From Betaproteobacteria bacterium (lineage in GTDB: Bacteria > Pseudomonadota > Gammaproteobacteria > Burkholderiales > Thiobacillaceae), in assembly GCA_016234655.1 (NCBI GenBank), contig JACRAU010000026.1, positions 1 through 44,154 on the forward strand: 44,154 nt of DNA. The letters are read 5' to 3'. The translations under genes and the position numbers were made by a program. Every line of letters begins with the position of its first letter. Position 1 is the stretch's first letter. Below, piece by piece: positions 16,802-24,783 of this stretch. The notes under the pieces are model-generated. The model made no database searches. It was not told where the DNA came from and was given only the letters and a program-made list of their open reading frames with translations.

Positions 16802-17533
16802 TTATTTGACGGTGATGCCCGAGTAATTGATGCGCGCGTCGGGGAAGACCATTTCGGCCAGGAGCGAGCCGGTGCCGTTGTATTTGCGCAGACGGTTGCC
16901 GGCCGAGAGGTAGATATTGTTGCTCGAATCGAGCGCGATGCCGCTGGCGTTGATGCCGGTATCGAAGTACGAGAACTGATTCAAGGTGTTCGCATCGCGT
17001 GTGGTCACGCCCTGTTGCGAGCCGGTATACGAGGCATAGACCTTGTCGCCGCTGACGGCGATGCCGGTGTAGTTGATGCCTGCGTCGGGAAAGACCATCT
17101 CGACCAGCAGCGTGCCGCCGGAGTTGTATTTGCGCAGGCGGTTACCGGCCGAGAGGTAGATGTTGTTGCTTGAATCGACCGCGATGCCGCTGGCGTTGAT
17201 GCCGGTATTGAAGTAGGAGAGCTGATTCAAGGTGTTCGCATCGCGGATGGTCACGCCCTGTTGCGAGCCGGTGTACGAGGCATAGACCTTGTTGCCGCTG
17301 ACCGCCACGTCCGTGTAGTTGATGCTGGAGATGGGGAAGGTCATCTTGACCAGCAGGGAACCGCTCAGGCTGTATTTGCGGATCTGATTGCCGGCGGGCA
17401 GGTAGATGTTGTTGCCTGAATCGACATTGATGCCGCTGGCATTGATGCCGGTGTTGAACCAAACATACTGGTTCAAGGTGTTGACATCGCGAATGGTCAC
17501 ACCCTGTTGCGAACCGGTATAGCTGGCATAGAC
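16802..17533 (-). repeat. Three tandem 246-bp coding repeats
   Basis: Units begin at 17533, 17287 and 17041 with an exact 246-base period; the last is a few bases short because the gene ends. Stretches around CCCTGTTGCGA and GCCGCTGGCGTTGATGCCGG are virtually unchanged between units, pointing to recent duplication or gene conversion. Confidence 0.85.
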
Positions 17534-17614
17534 GGCATCCGCGCCGGCTTGGCCCGCCACGCCCATGAATAAAGCCAAACCGGTGACAAAGGCTAAAAAG
17601 CAATTTTGTTTCAT
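16802..17614 (-). CDS. Secreted beta-propeller-like protein of three 82-residue repeats
   Basis: A 270-residue protein with a signal peptide (MKQNCFLAFVTGLALFMG, cleavage near QAGADA). After it come three nearly identical 82-residue repeats starting at VYASYTGSQQGV and containing LNQ, NTGINASGI, NNIYLSAGNRLRKY and INYT. The pattern, with an NNIYLxxGN strand in each unit, resembles NHL/SMP-30-type propeller blades, so it may bind a ligand or partner outside the cytoplasm; three such units could supply six blades. The start at 17614 is chosen for its RBS (GGGAG eight bases upstream); upstream in-frame codons lack a signal-peptide context. It stands alone between terminator-like signals. Confidence 0.75.
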   Translation of the reverse strand: MKQNCFLAFVTGLALFMGVAGQAGADAVYASYTGSQQGVTIRDVNTLNQYVWFNTGINASGINVDSGNNIYLPAGNQIRKYSLSGSLLVKMTFPISSINYTDVAVSGNKVYASYTGSQQGVTIRDANTLNQLSYFNTGINASGIAVDSSNNIYLSAGNRLRKYNSGGTLLVEMVFPDAGINYTGIAVSGDKVYASYTGSQQGVTTRDANTLNQFSYFDTGINASGIALDSSNNIYLSAGNRLRKYNGTGSLLAEMVFPDARINYSGITVK

Positions 17615-18068
17615 TTTGCTGCTCCCTATGAGGTTGGTCTTGCTGATTTTTCTTACTGAGATAAATGAGGCCAAAGACGCAATGGGACCTCGATAGACGC
17701 CATGCCGGGCCATGCTGCGGGCCGCAGTCACGGAGCTATCCCGTTCCGACCGATCCTTGGAACCCCCTTTTTTTGTTGCCTTGCCGGGCCACGGAGCGGC
17801 GACGAATCGCCGCCACACGCAGACCCGGCCCAAGGTTTATAGCAGAGCAATGTGACAGAAAAAAGCGTCGAACCTGACGCCCTGTCCGTAATCGTGAGCG
17901 CCGACGATAGGCCGTGGGAGAAGGGTGGCCGCGAAGGCGTGGCCATGTCATGGCGGCACCGTTAAGAGGCGCGCGCCTTGTCTTGGTGCAAGGCGCGCCG
18001 GGCATGCCGCGCGAGGCGCTGCCTGCACGGGCCTCGGCGGTTGGCACGCAACTTGCCATGCTCGGTAC
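17615..18068. other. 454-base divergent intergenic region with strong secondary structure
   Basis: No supported gene. It contains GCGGCGA-CGAA-TCGCCGC (17796-17813) nested inside a bulged outer stem, CCTTG-CCGGG (17779-17788) with CCCGG-CC-CAAGG (17824-17835), and a second perfect hairpin GCGCGCCTTG...CAAGGCGCGC (17971-17998) upstream of the MCP gene. It must hold promoters for the leftward propeller gene and the rightward MCP gene, but I cannot place them with confidence. Confidence 0.5.
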
Positions 18069-19283
18069 ATGAGCCAAGCGATGACACTTCCGATTTCTCC
18101 AGAACCGGACGGGGCCGCCTCGAACGCGGCGGGCCTGCGTCTGTTTTCTTGTTGGCGCGATGTGGCGAACGATGCCATGCCGCTACCGCTGGCCGCGCTG
18201 GCCGGCGGCTTGGCCGGCGCTGGCTTGCCTTGGGCGGCCTGGTCTGCCGTGCCCGCCATGCTCAGCCTGCTATGGATATGGCGGCGGCGCCGGCGGGCCA
18301 GACAGGCGCGCGTGGAGCTGCTGCAATTCGCCGCCGCGGTCGAGGCCGGCGACCTGACCGCGCGCATGCGTCCCGGCGGCACGAACGACGTCGCCTTGAT
18401 CGAGGGCATGAACAGCATGGCGCGGGCCTATGTGCGGCTGCTGGGGAACCTGGCGCGTTCGGCCCGCGAGCTGGCCAGCTCCGCCAGCGAGAGCAGCGCC
18501 AACGCCAGCCACGGCAATGCCGGCGTGCATGCGCAGCGCGAGGTCACGCTGGCCTCGGCGGCGACCTTGGAACAATTGTCGGTCAGTTTGTCGTCTACCT
18601 CGGACAACGCGGTCGAGGCCGCGCGCCTGGCCGATGCGGCCAACCGGGCGGCATGCCAAGGCAGCGACAACGGCGCGGCGTTGGCCCGGCGCATGGGCTC
18701 GATCGGCGCCGGCATGGACGAGACCAGCCGCATGGCCAAGCAGCTCAACGCGCGCTCGGTCGAGATCGGCGGCATCGTCGAAACCATCGCCGCCATCGCG
18801 GCGCAGACCAATCTACTCGCGCTCAACGCCGCCATCGAGGCGGCGAGGGCCGGCGAGGCCGGGCGCGGCTTCGCCGTGGTGGCCGACGAGGTGCGCCGGC
18901 TGGCCGAACGGACCAAGACCGCCACCGACGAAATCCAGGCCCTGATCGAAGGCCTGCAAGGCGATGTGGGCTCGGTGTTCGGCGCGATCGACCAGGCCGG
19001 CGTCGAAGTGACGCACGGCCAGGCCGAGGCGGGGCAGGTGCTATCCATGCTCGCGCAAATCGCCCGGCAGATCGAACAAACCCAAGTCGCGGTCAGGGAG
19101 ATCGCCGATGCCAGCACCGAGCAGAGCCGCGCCAGCCAGAGCCTGGCGGCCGATGTCGAGCAGGTCGCCGGCCTGGCCGAACGCAACGAGGCCCTGGTGC
19201 ACGACAACCAGGAACTGGCGCGTTATCTGGAACAGATGTCGCATCAATTGGGCGAGCTACTCCAATCCTATCGTTACGAGTGA
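18069..19283 (+). CDS. Methyl-accepting chemotaxis protein without its own sensor domain
   Basis: A 404-residue chemoreceptor. After a short N-terminus there is a paired hydrophobic region (about residues 35-75), then a HAMP-like stretch ([17 protein letters not shown]) and the MCP signalling domain with the highly conserved hairpin tip ([20 protein letters not shown], then [18 protein letters not shown]) that binds CheA and CheW. There is no periplasmic ligand-binding domain between the membrane helices and no C-terminal CheR-binding pentapeptide (it ends SYRYE). The start at MSQAMTLP is chosen because upstream codons are low-complexity. The next gene, eight bases on, encodes a NIT-domain sensor, suggesting that sensing is supplied in trans. 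Confidence 0.88.
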   Translation: MSQAMTLPISPEPDGAASNAAGLRLFSCWRDVANDAMPLPLAALAGGLAGAGLPWAAWSAVPAMLSLLWIWRRRRRARQARVELLQFAAAVEAGDLTARMRPGGTNDVALIEGMNSMARAYVRLLGNLARSARELASSASESSANASHGNAGVHAQREVTLASAATLEQLSVSLSSTSDNAVEAARLADAANRAACQGSDNGAALARRMGSIGAGMDETSRMAKQLNARSVEIGGIVETIAAIAAQTNLLALNAAIEAARAGEAGRGFAVVADEVRRLAERTKTATDEIQALIEGLQGDVGSVFGAIDQAGVEVTHGQAEAGQVLSMLAQIARQIEQTQVAVREIADASTEQSRASQSLAADVEQVAGLAERNEALVHDNQELARYLEQMSHQLGELLQSYRYE

Positions 19284-19291
19284 GGTGAATC

Positions 19292-20200
19292 ATGACCATC
19301 GCCATGGCAATCGCCGCCGCCGTGCTGTTGTGGGCCTACCTGCGTCTGCGCAATGCGGCGCGCAAGGACGGGCGGCGTCTGGACACGGCCAGGCAGGCCT
19401 TGGCGGGCTGCGAGCACTTGCTCGGATTGCTGCGCGCCCTGCAACAGCACCGGGGCCTGAGCAGCGGCTGGCTGGCCGGCGAGCGGCAGTTCGAGGCGCG
19501 CATGCACGCGCGCCGGCAAGAGCTGGAGCGCGAGTTGAAGGCCCTGGCCGCCAGCGCCGAGGCCGAGTTGACCCAGCCGCGCCCTTGCCTGACCCCGCAC
19601 GACCTGAGCCTGTTCCGTTTTCGCTGGCAAACCCTGGTCGAGGAGTTGCCCGGCCTGTCCATCGAGCAGGGCATCGCCCGGCATAGCCAGATGATCACCT
19701 ACGTTCTCGATTGGCTGGCCGCCCTGGGCGAGGCGCGCATCGAATTGCCGATGGCCGACCGCGTCGATGCCGACGCTGCGCGCAACCATGCCAACCGCTT
19801 GCCGCTCTTGGCCGAATACTTAGGCCAAGCCCGCGCCGTCGGCAGCGGTGTCGCCGCGCGCGGCACCTGCACGCCGGTGGCGCGCGTGCGCCTGATGTTC
19901 CTCGCCAGTCGTTCCGAATCGCTGATCAAGCAGGCCATGCAAGTGGCCGGCGACCGAGAGGCTCTGGCCGCCGCCCAGGCGGTCAAAACCCTGACCGACA
20001 CGGTGCGGCAAAAACTCCTGGCCGAACGCACCGTGGTTGTCGGTGCCGAGGCCTATTTCGCCACGGCCACCGAGGCCATCGACGCGGTGTTCGGCTGGAT
20101 CGAGAGCTGCGGCGCGGGGATTCGGCGTGAACTGGATGCGGGCGGGCCGGGCGAAGTGGCCGATCTACCCGGGCAGGGGGTCAAGTTGTCCTCAACCTAG
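19292..20200 (+). CDS. Membrane-anchored nitrate/nitrite-sensing (NIT) domain protein
   Basis: A 302-residue protein with one N-terminal membrane helix (about residues 2-18) and then a helical domain resembling NIT, the nitrate- and nitrite-binding bundle of NasR and of some chemoreceptors. The key region is LLRALQQHRGLSSGWLAGE, matching the ALQxERGLSxGxL pattern of helix 1, followed by a second long helical half (VRLMFLASRSESLIKQAMQV). No output domain follows. It starts eight bases after the MCP with an RBS (GAGGTG), so the two are surely co-transcribed. I infer that it supplies the input for that receptor; the ligand is inferred from the family only. Confidence 0.72.
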   Translation: MTIAMAIAAAVLLWAYLRLRNAARKDGRRLDTARQALAGCEHLLGLLRALQQHRGLSSGWLAGERQFEARMHARRQELERELKALAASAEAELTQPRPCLTPHDLSLFRFRWQTLVEELPGLSIEQGIARHSQMITYVLDWLAALGEARIELPMADRVDADAARNHANRLPLLAEYLGQARAVGSGVAARGTCTPVARVRLMFLASRSESLIKQAMQVAGDREALAAAQAVKTLTDTVRQKLLAERTVVVGAEAYFATATEAIDAVFGWIESCGAGIRRELDAGGPGEVADLPGQGVKLSST

Positions 20201-20559
20201 CAAGTCACGTGGAACAGGCCGATGGCCTTGCCTTTGGCCTGGTTCCAGTAGTCGATCGCCTCGGGCGTCGGCAGCAGGGTTGCCTTGCAGTGGTGCTGCT
20301 TGAAAAAGGCGGACGCCTCGTCCGATAGCTGCACCATGCCTTCCTGCCCGGTGCCGACGATCAATTGCTCCGCCTTGTCCTTGAAGATGTGCTCGGCCTC
20401 GTCCAGCGAGACGGTGTGCGAGGTGCCGTAGATCGCCTTCGAGAGCTGCTTCTTGCGTTTTTTCACCGTGCCGTCGGGCCGAATCAACACGTCGTGGTCG
20501 AAGGTCTCGCCCTCGATGGTGATCGAGCCGAATTCGGTGCCGTCGATTTTGGGTTTCAT
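20197..20559 (-). CDS. Mth938-like domain protein
   Basis: A 120-residue single-domain protein of the Mth938/AAMDC type (formerly DUF498): MKPKIDGTEFGSITIEGETF at the start, then DVLIRPDGTVKKRKK, HTVSLDEAEHIF, the glycine-rich LIVGTGQEGMVQLS and the end PTPEAIDYWNQAKGKAIGLFHVTC. The family is widespread but has no settled biochemical role in bacteria; some members are assembly factors of respiratory complexes. It is convergent with the NIT gene, sharing four bases at their 3' ends. Confidence 0.85.
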   Translation of the reverse strand: MKPKIDGTEFGSITIEGETFDHDVLIRPDGTVKKRKKQLSKAIYGTSHTVSLDEAEHIFKDKAEQLIVGTGQEGMVQLSDEASAFFKQHHCKATLLPTPEAIDYWNQAKGKAIGLFHVTC

Positions 20560-20680
20560 GGGATTCGTCCGTGCATACAGGTTTAGTCGGTTCGACAGAA
20601 AGTCAGGCGGGCCGGATGCAGGCAGCAGCCTAGAATTCTGTATTATGTCGATACAACCCTATAGTCCACCTGATTGCATC

Positions 20681-21208
20681 GGAAGCCTTCTAAAAATTTC
20701 GGGTGCTTGAGCAAGGCCGGTATCTTCGGCGCGATGCAGCTGGTGAGCCATTCAGCCGATCCTTTATGCGGCGGCCCGCATGTCGAACGCGGAGCGGCAT
20801 AGGTCGGGCACAAATGCGCCTTCGTCGATCTTTGAAAAGTACAGGTCGAAGCCGCCTCCGGTTATTTCGACATCGTTCAGGTCGGCATCCGGCGACAGGC
20901 CGAGCAGGTTCGGTGTGACCGAAAGTTCGGCGCCGGTCGAAAGCTCGATGACCAGGGGCTTTCGGTCGGCATCGTATTTTGCCGCGATGGCGCGTGGCTC
21001 GTATTTTTTCCAAGACATGGCCGCGCTCGATGGCGGCCTCTATGGCTTGCTCAAGTTGTTCCATGGATGCGCTCCCAACTTTCACAAAATTCCCGTGTCT
21101 TCTCTGCCGCCACGGCCATGAGCTAGCGCATGGTCTGCTTGTCGATGCCACGAACGTCGACAGGGGCCGGCGGCCTGGCCGTAGATGCGCAGAATTAAGC
21201 GGATGTGG
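20681..21208 (-). pseudogene. Decayed second copy of glk, interrupted
   Basis: Two separated blocks resemble the intact glk at 23802-24773 in the same orientation. Bases 20681-20738 match 23912-23969 closely (both contain TATCTTCGGCGCGATGC), and 21165-21208 match 24017-24060 (both contain GGCGGCCTGGCCGTAGATGC). In the intact gene the blocks are about 47 bases apart; here they are about 426 apart, with the DUF2442 gene between them. The rest of this glk copy is gone. Confidence 0.7.
20764..21064 (-). pseudogene. DUF2442-family gene with a frameshift in an A6 run
   Basis: The C-terminal 80 residues (YEPRAIAAKYDADRKPLVIE, then ELSVTPNLLGL, GGGFDLYFSKIDEGAFVPDL) fit DUF2442, small proteins often found in toxin-antitoxin-like pairs. 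Upstream in another frame is the missing N-terminus, MEQLEQAIEAAIERGHVLEK, with a good RBS (GGGAG seven bases before the ATG at 21064). Removing one A from the run at 21004-21009 joins the frames as VLEK-YEPRA. A start inside the second frame (MSWKKYEP) has no RBS. Either this is a broken gene, or transcript slippage on A6 restores it, or there is a base-calling error. It lies inside the glk remnant. Further upstream a short frame ending in EFCESWERIHG may be debris of a partner. Confidence 0.6.
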
Positions 21209-21319
21209 CGTGCTACCGAACCAGGGTATATTTCGCATCACATAACAATAACCCCGTGCGTCATCCATGACGGGGAAATCCGATACGCCGATCTGCATTC
21301 TTGGAAAAGGGGAAGTGCC

Positions 21320-23794
21320 ATGTTCTTGTCGCTGATGGGCCGTATTGCCGGCCTGGGTGCAATCTTGTTCGCCGCGGGACTGATCTTGTCGGCGCCAAGC
21401 CAGGCCGGGGCTTTGACCGTCACCGATGCCTATGCGGCCGATCTTCCGGTGCGGGTGAAATGCCCGAGCGGACAGATCAAAAAGATCGTCGGCAGCCAGC
21501 CGGTGTTCTGCACGGTGCAGGCGGGCAATGTCGTGATGCTGACCAACAAGGCGAAGGTGTCGTGCATGGCGCGCATCGGCGCCGGCGGCGTGGTGGACAA
21601 GCGAAAGAGCACCTGCGTTTCCGGCAGTTACGCGCCGGGGACGCTGGCGTTGACGGCCACGCAAGGGGTTTACCCCGGCGTGCTGTGGACCTTCATCGAC
21701 GGTTATTCGGGGGACTGGGGCCATGGCGGCGTCGCGGTCGCGTGCCCGAACGGCGTGGCCCGCGCGATCGCTTCGGCGAGCCCCGTTCTCTGCGCGGTCC
21801 CGGCCAATGGCCAGGTGACTTTCAGCGTCGGCGGCAAGCTGGCTTGCACCGCGAAGTTCGACGCGGGTTCGAACTATCTGCCTGCCGCGAGTAGCTGTCA
21901 GCCGGCTTCTTCCGCTGGAAATACCTTGGCCTTTTCGGCGAGCCAGGGGGTCGTGCCGCCGACCGCGCCGAACCAGATTGTCGGTATCGCTTTCGCCGGC
22001 GGCGGGGTGAGCGTGTCGTGCGCAAGCGGGACATGCGGCACGGTCTCGAATCAGCAGGTCGTGTTGAGCGCGCCGCTGAACCAGAATGGAGCGATGACCT
22101 TGGGTTTTTCCACCGGCAGCGGCACGGCAAAGGTTTCGTGCAACGTCGGTTTCTATGACAACTTCATCGACGACCGTCAGACGACCTGCCAAGGCGTCAC
22201 CTTGACGGCGCCGAGCGGCCCGGGCACGACATATCAACTGACCTTCCCGTCGACGACGGTGGGCAAAAACACGGCGGGCGCCTTGGTGGTCTACCCGACG
22301 CCGCCGGCATCGGTCCCGACCGGTACTCAGGTCGGCAGCCGGACGCTGACCTTCGTCAACCAATGCAGCCAGCCGGTGTGGTACAGCCTGGTGTCGGGAA
22401 CCGTCGGGCCGAAGGCCGAACACGGCAACGGCAAGGTCAGCGGTAATCTGTGCGCGGGTCCGGCCGGTGGCAATTACATCACCTGTCCCTATGGCACCAG
22501 TTGCCGCTATGTGGACGCCACGCAGGCCTATTGTTTCTACAACCCGGCCGATCCGGCCATGCCGGCCAGCGGCAATCCCTTGCAGCAGTACATGCTGGCC
22601 GCCGCGTCCAACTCCAATCCGACGAGCGGTTCGGTGACGATCCCGATCTATCAGGAAAACGCGGTGGTCTTCAGCGGCGGCGCCTCGGCCCGCTTGGGCT
22701 GCCAGGATGCCGCCGGCAATTTCGTCCAGTGCAAGGTGGGCAATTGCAACGACGACAAGAACGCGCTGGGCTGCGGCTACACCAACGGCACCGGCAACGG
22801 CGCGACCATCGCCGAGTTCACCCTCCAGGCGCAGGGGATCGATTACTACGACATCAGCCTCATCAACGGCGCGCACGTGCCGATGAGCATGGCGCCGACC
22901 GCCGGCCAGACGCCCGATTCGACGCAAAAGGGCGGCACGGTCGGTTATTACTGGTGCGGGGCGCCCGGCGCCTCCTCGGCGGGGACGACCGGCCAGCCGG
23001 CGTGTAGCTGGAATCTCGGCACGAACCTTACCGGTTCCCATGTGAAGTATTTCGTCAACGTAACGGCGCCCGCAGTCACGCTGCCCATCGATGTGACCAA
23101 GTTGAACTACTGCACGAAAGACAGCGATTGCACCGGTAAGCAACAGTCCTGCGGCCTGTCGCTCGATTTGCTGACGCAAATCCCCGAGGCTTCGCGCGCC
23201 ACGCTCTTCTCGGCGACGGGGGCCAATAAAGTGACAGGGCCTTATACCTGCGGCAAGAAGCTGGGCTACAGCACGCCGGTCGATATCTGCGCGCTGGTCA
23301 CCTCGGGCGAGGATGGCTTCCTGAACTGCAACAAGGCGCTCACGCAAACCGCGCCGGGGTCGGTGACGGTGAAGGTCGGCAAGAAGGTGAAGAAAGTGCA
23401 TAAGACGGTGTCGCTGAGCTATGCCAATCTGTATAGCTGCAACGGCTCGACCGACAACTGCATCAAGCCGAAGTCCGATTACACCAATAGCGTTTGTTGC
23501 GGTTGTTCTACCTGGCAAAAGATTACCGGCGTGGTATCGGGCATGGCTACCGCCTGTACCTTCAATGGCTCCGGCACCAATACCAATACGGCCTGGGATG
23601 GCAGCGGCACGGGGCCGGACGTCAAGGGCAAGATCGGCTTCCTCAAGCAGGCTTGTCCGACGGCCTATGCCTACCAGTTCGACGATGCGACCTCGACCTT
23701 CAACTGCTATGTCGATGGCACGGGAACTGCGGCAGCGTATAACGCGACGAACTACACCATCACCTTCTGCCCGGGCGGCACCGCGCTTCAGTAG
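21320..23794 (+). CDS. Secreted thaumatin-like protein with N-terminal Cys-rich repeats
   Basis: An 824-residue exported protein; signal peptide at residues 1-30 (cleavage near SQAGA). Residues 341-824 match the thaumatin fold: RTLTFVNQCSQPVWYSL at the start, the central DYYDISLINGAHVPMSM, the late segment CPTAYAYQFDDATSTFNCY and the end NYTITFCPGG, with many conserved cysteines (GCGYTNG, CCGCSTW). Before it lie three repeats of about 110 residues (starting near 43, 137 and 228), each beginning VxVxC and carrying spaced cysteines, which I do not recognise. The start is chosen for its RBS (AAGGGGA) and signal peptide. Thaumatin-like proteins in plants and fungi bind or cleave glucans; in bacteria they are uncommon and uncharacterised. 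It lies between the glk remnant and intact glk. Confidence 0.83.
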   Translation: MFLSLMGRIAGLGAILFAAGLILSAPSQAGALTVTDAYAADLPVRVKCPSGQIKKIVGSQPVFCTVQAGNVVMLTNKAKVSCMARIGAGGVVDKRKSTCVSGSYAPGTLALTATQGVYPGVLWTFIDGYSGDWGHGGVAVACPNGVARAIASASPVLCAVPANGQVTFSVGGKLACTAKFDAGSNYLPAASSCQPASSAGNTLAFSASQGVVPPTAPNQIVGIAFAGGGVSVSCASGTCGTVSNQQVVLSAPLNQNGAMTLGFSTGSGTAKVSCNVGFYDNFIDDRQTTCQGVTLTAPSGPGTTYQLTFPSTTVGKNTAGALVVYPTPPASVPTGTQVGSRTLTFVNQCSQPVWYSLVSGTVGPKAEHGNGKVSGNLCAGPAGGNYITCPYGTSCRYVDATQAYCFYNPADPAMPASGNPLQQYMLAAASNSNPTSGSVTIPIYQENAVVFSGGASARLGCQDAAGNFVQCKVGNCNDDKNALGCGYTNGTGNGATIAEFTLQAQGIDYYDISLINGAHVPMSMAPTAGQTPDSTQKGGTVGYYWCGAPGASSAGTTGQPACSWNLGTNLTGSHVKYFVNVTAPAVTLPIDVTKLNYCTKDSDCTGKQQSCGLSLDLLTQIPEASRATLFSATGANKVTGPYTCGKKLGYSTPVDICALVTSGEDGFLNCNKALTQTAPGSVTVKVGKKVKKVHKTVSLSYANLYSCNGSTDNCIKPKSDYTNSVCCGCSTWQKITGVVSGMATACTFNGSGTNTNTAWDGSGTGPDVKGKIGFLKQACPTAYAYQFDDATSTFNCYVDGTGTAAAYNATNYTITFCPGGTALQ

Positions 23795-23801
23795 CGGTAG
23801 T

Positions 23802-24773
23802 TCAAATGGGGACGGCGCCGGCCAGCGCCGCCCCCTTCAAGCCCACATCCTCGTCCAGTACCACGTTCACCGGCACCTTGCGGGTCCACTCCGCGAAGCG
23901 GCCCTTGGCGTGGAAACCCTCTAAAAATTCCGGGTGCTTGAGCAGGGCTAGTATCTTCGGCGCGATGCCGCCGGCGACGTAGACACCGCCCAGCGCCTGC
24001 GCGAGCAAGGCGAGGTCGCCGGCGGCCTGGCCGTAGATGCGGCAGAACAGGCGCATGGCCTCCACGGCCTGGGGGTCGCTTTGGTTCAGCGCGGCCTGGG
24101 TGATGGCGGCGGCCGGCAGCTTGTCGTTTAACAGCTTGTCGGTGTCGTGTGCGCGTCCGGCTTCGCTTAGGCCGAAGCGGTAGAGCGCGACGATGCCTCG
24201 GCCGGACAGAATGCGGTCGAGCGACACGCGTTTGTGTTCGGCGCGCAGGAAGTTAAGCAGCGCGACCTGCTCGTCGTCCATCGGGGCGAAGCCGATGTGG
24301 CCACCTTCGGACGGCAGCGGCACATGGCGGTGGCCGTTCCACACGCAGAGCGTAACGCCGAGGCCGGTGCCGGCGCCAAGGATTGCGCGCGATGCTTGCT
24401 CGATAGCATGACCGGCCTGCAGCACGGCGAGGTGCTGGGCATCGATGGCGTCGATGCCATGGCCGACCGCGAGAAAGTCGTTGACCAGGCGGACCCGTGG
24501 CAGCTTGAACCGGGCCGCGATGCGGTCGGCGTCGATCTCCCAGGCGAGGTTGGTCAGGTGCACATGGCGGCCGCCGGTCGGGCCGGCCACGGCGAAGCAG
24601 GCGGACTCGGGCGCGGGCAGGTGGGCGAGGAAGGCCTGTAGGTGGTCTTCCAGGCCCTTGGCCTCGGCGTTGAGGTAGTGCGCACGGTGCAGCAGGTACA
24701 CCGTGTTGTCCTCGACCTCGCAGAATGCGAGCCGGGTGTTGGTGCCGCCGATGTCGCCCGCGATGACGCGCAT
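23802..24773 (-). CDS. glk: Glucokinase
   Basis: A 323-residue bacterial glucokinase of the Glk/ROK-related fold, phosphorylating glucose with ATP. The N-terminal phosphate-binding motif is GDIGGTNTRLAF; then FAVAGPTGG, LVNDFLAVGHG (catalytic Asp in ND), GAGTGLGV, SEGGHIGFAP and, near the end, GGVYVAGGIAPK. It ends eight bases from the convergent thaumatin-like gene, and its start is 10 bases from the stop of the leftward PAS-GGDEF gene, so the two are probably one transcript. Parts of a second, decayed copy lie at 20681-21208. Confidence 0.95.
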   Translation of the reverse strand: MRVIAGDIGGTNTRLAFCEVEDNTVYLLHRAHYLNAEAKGLEDHLQAFLAHLPAPESACFAVAGPTGGRHVHLTNLAWEIDADRIAARFKLPRVRLVNDFLAVGHGIDAIDAQHLAVLQAGHAIEQASRAILGAGTGLGVTLCVWNGHRHVPLPSEGGHIGFAPMDDEQVALLNFLRAEHKRVSLDRILSGRGIVALYRFGLSEAGRAHDTDKLLNDKLPAAAITQAALNQSDPQAVEAMRLFCRIYGQAAGDLALLAQALGGVYVAGGIAPKILALLKHPEFLEGFHAKGRFAEWTRKVPVNVVLDEDVGLKGAALAGAVPI

Positions 24774-24783
24774 GGCTCGCGCT

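Noticed and set aside
20690..23518. Minus-strand open frame of 942 codons
   Set aside because: It is antisense to the thaumatin-like gene and rich in Arg/Ala/His. Only its short MEQLEQAIEA segment is meaningful, as the N-terminus of the frameshifted DUF2442 gene.
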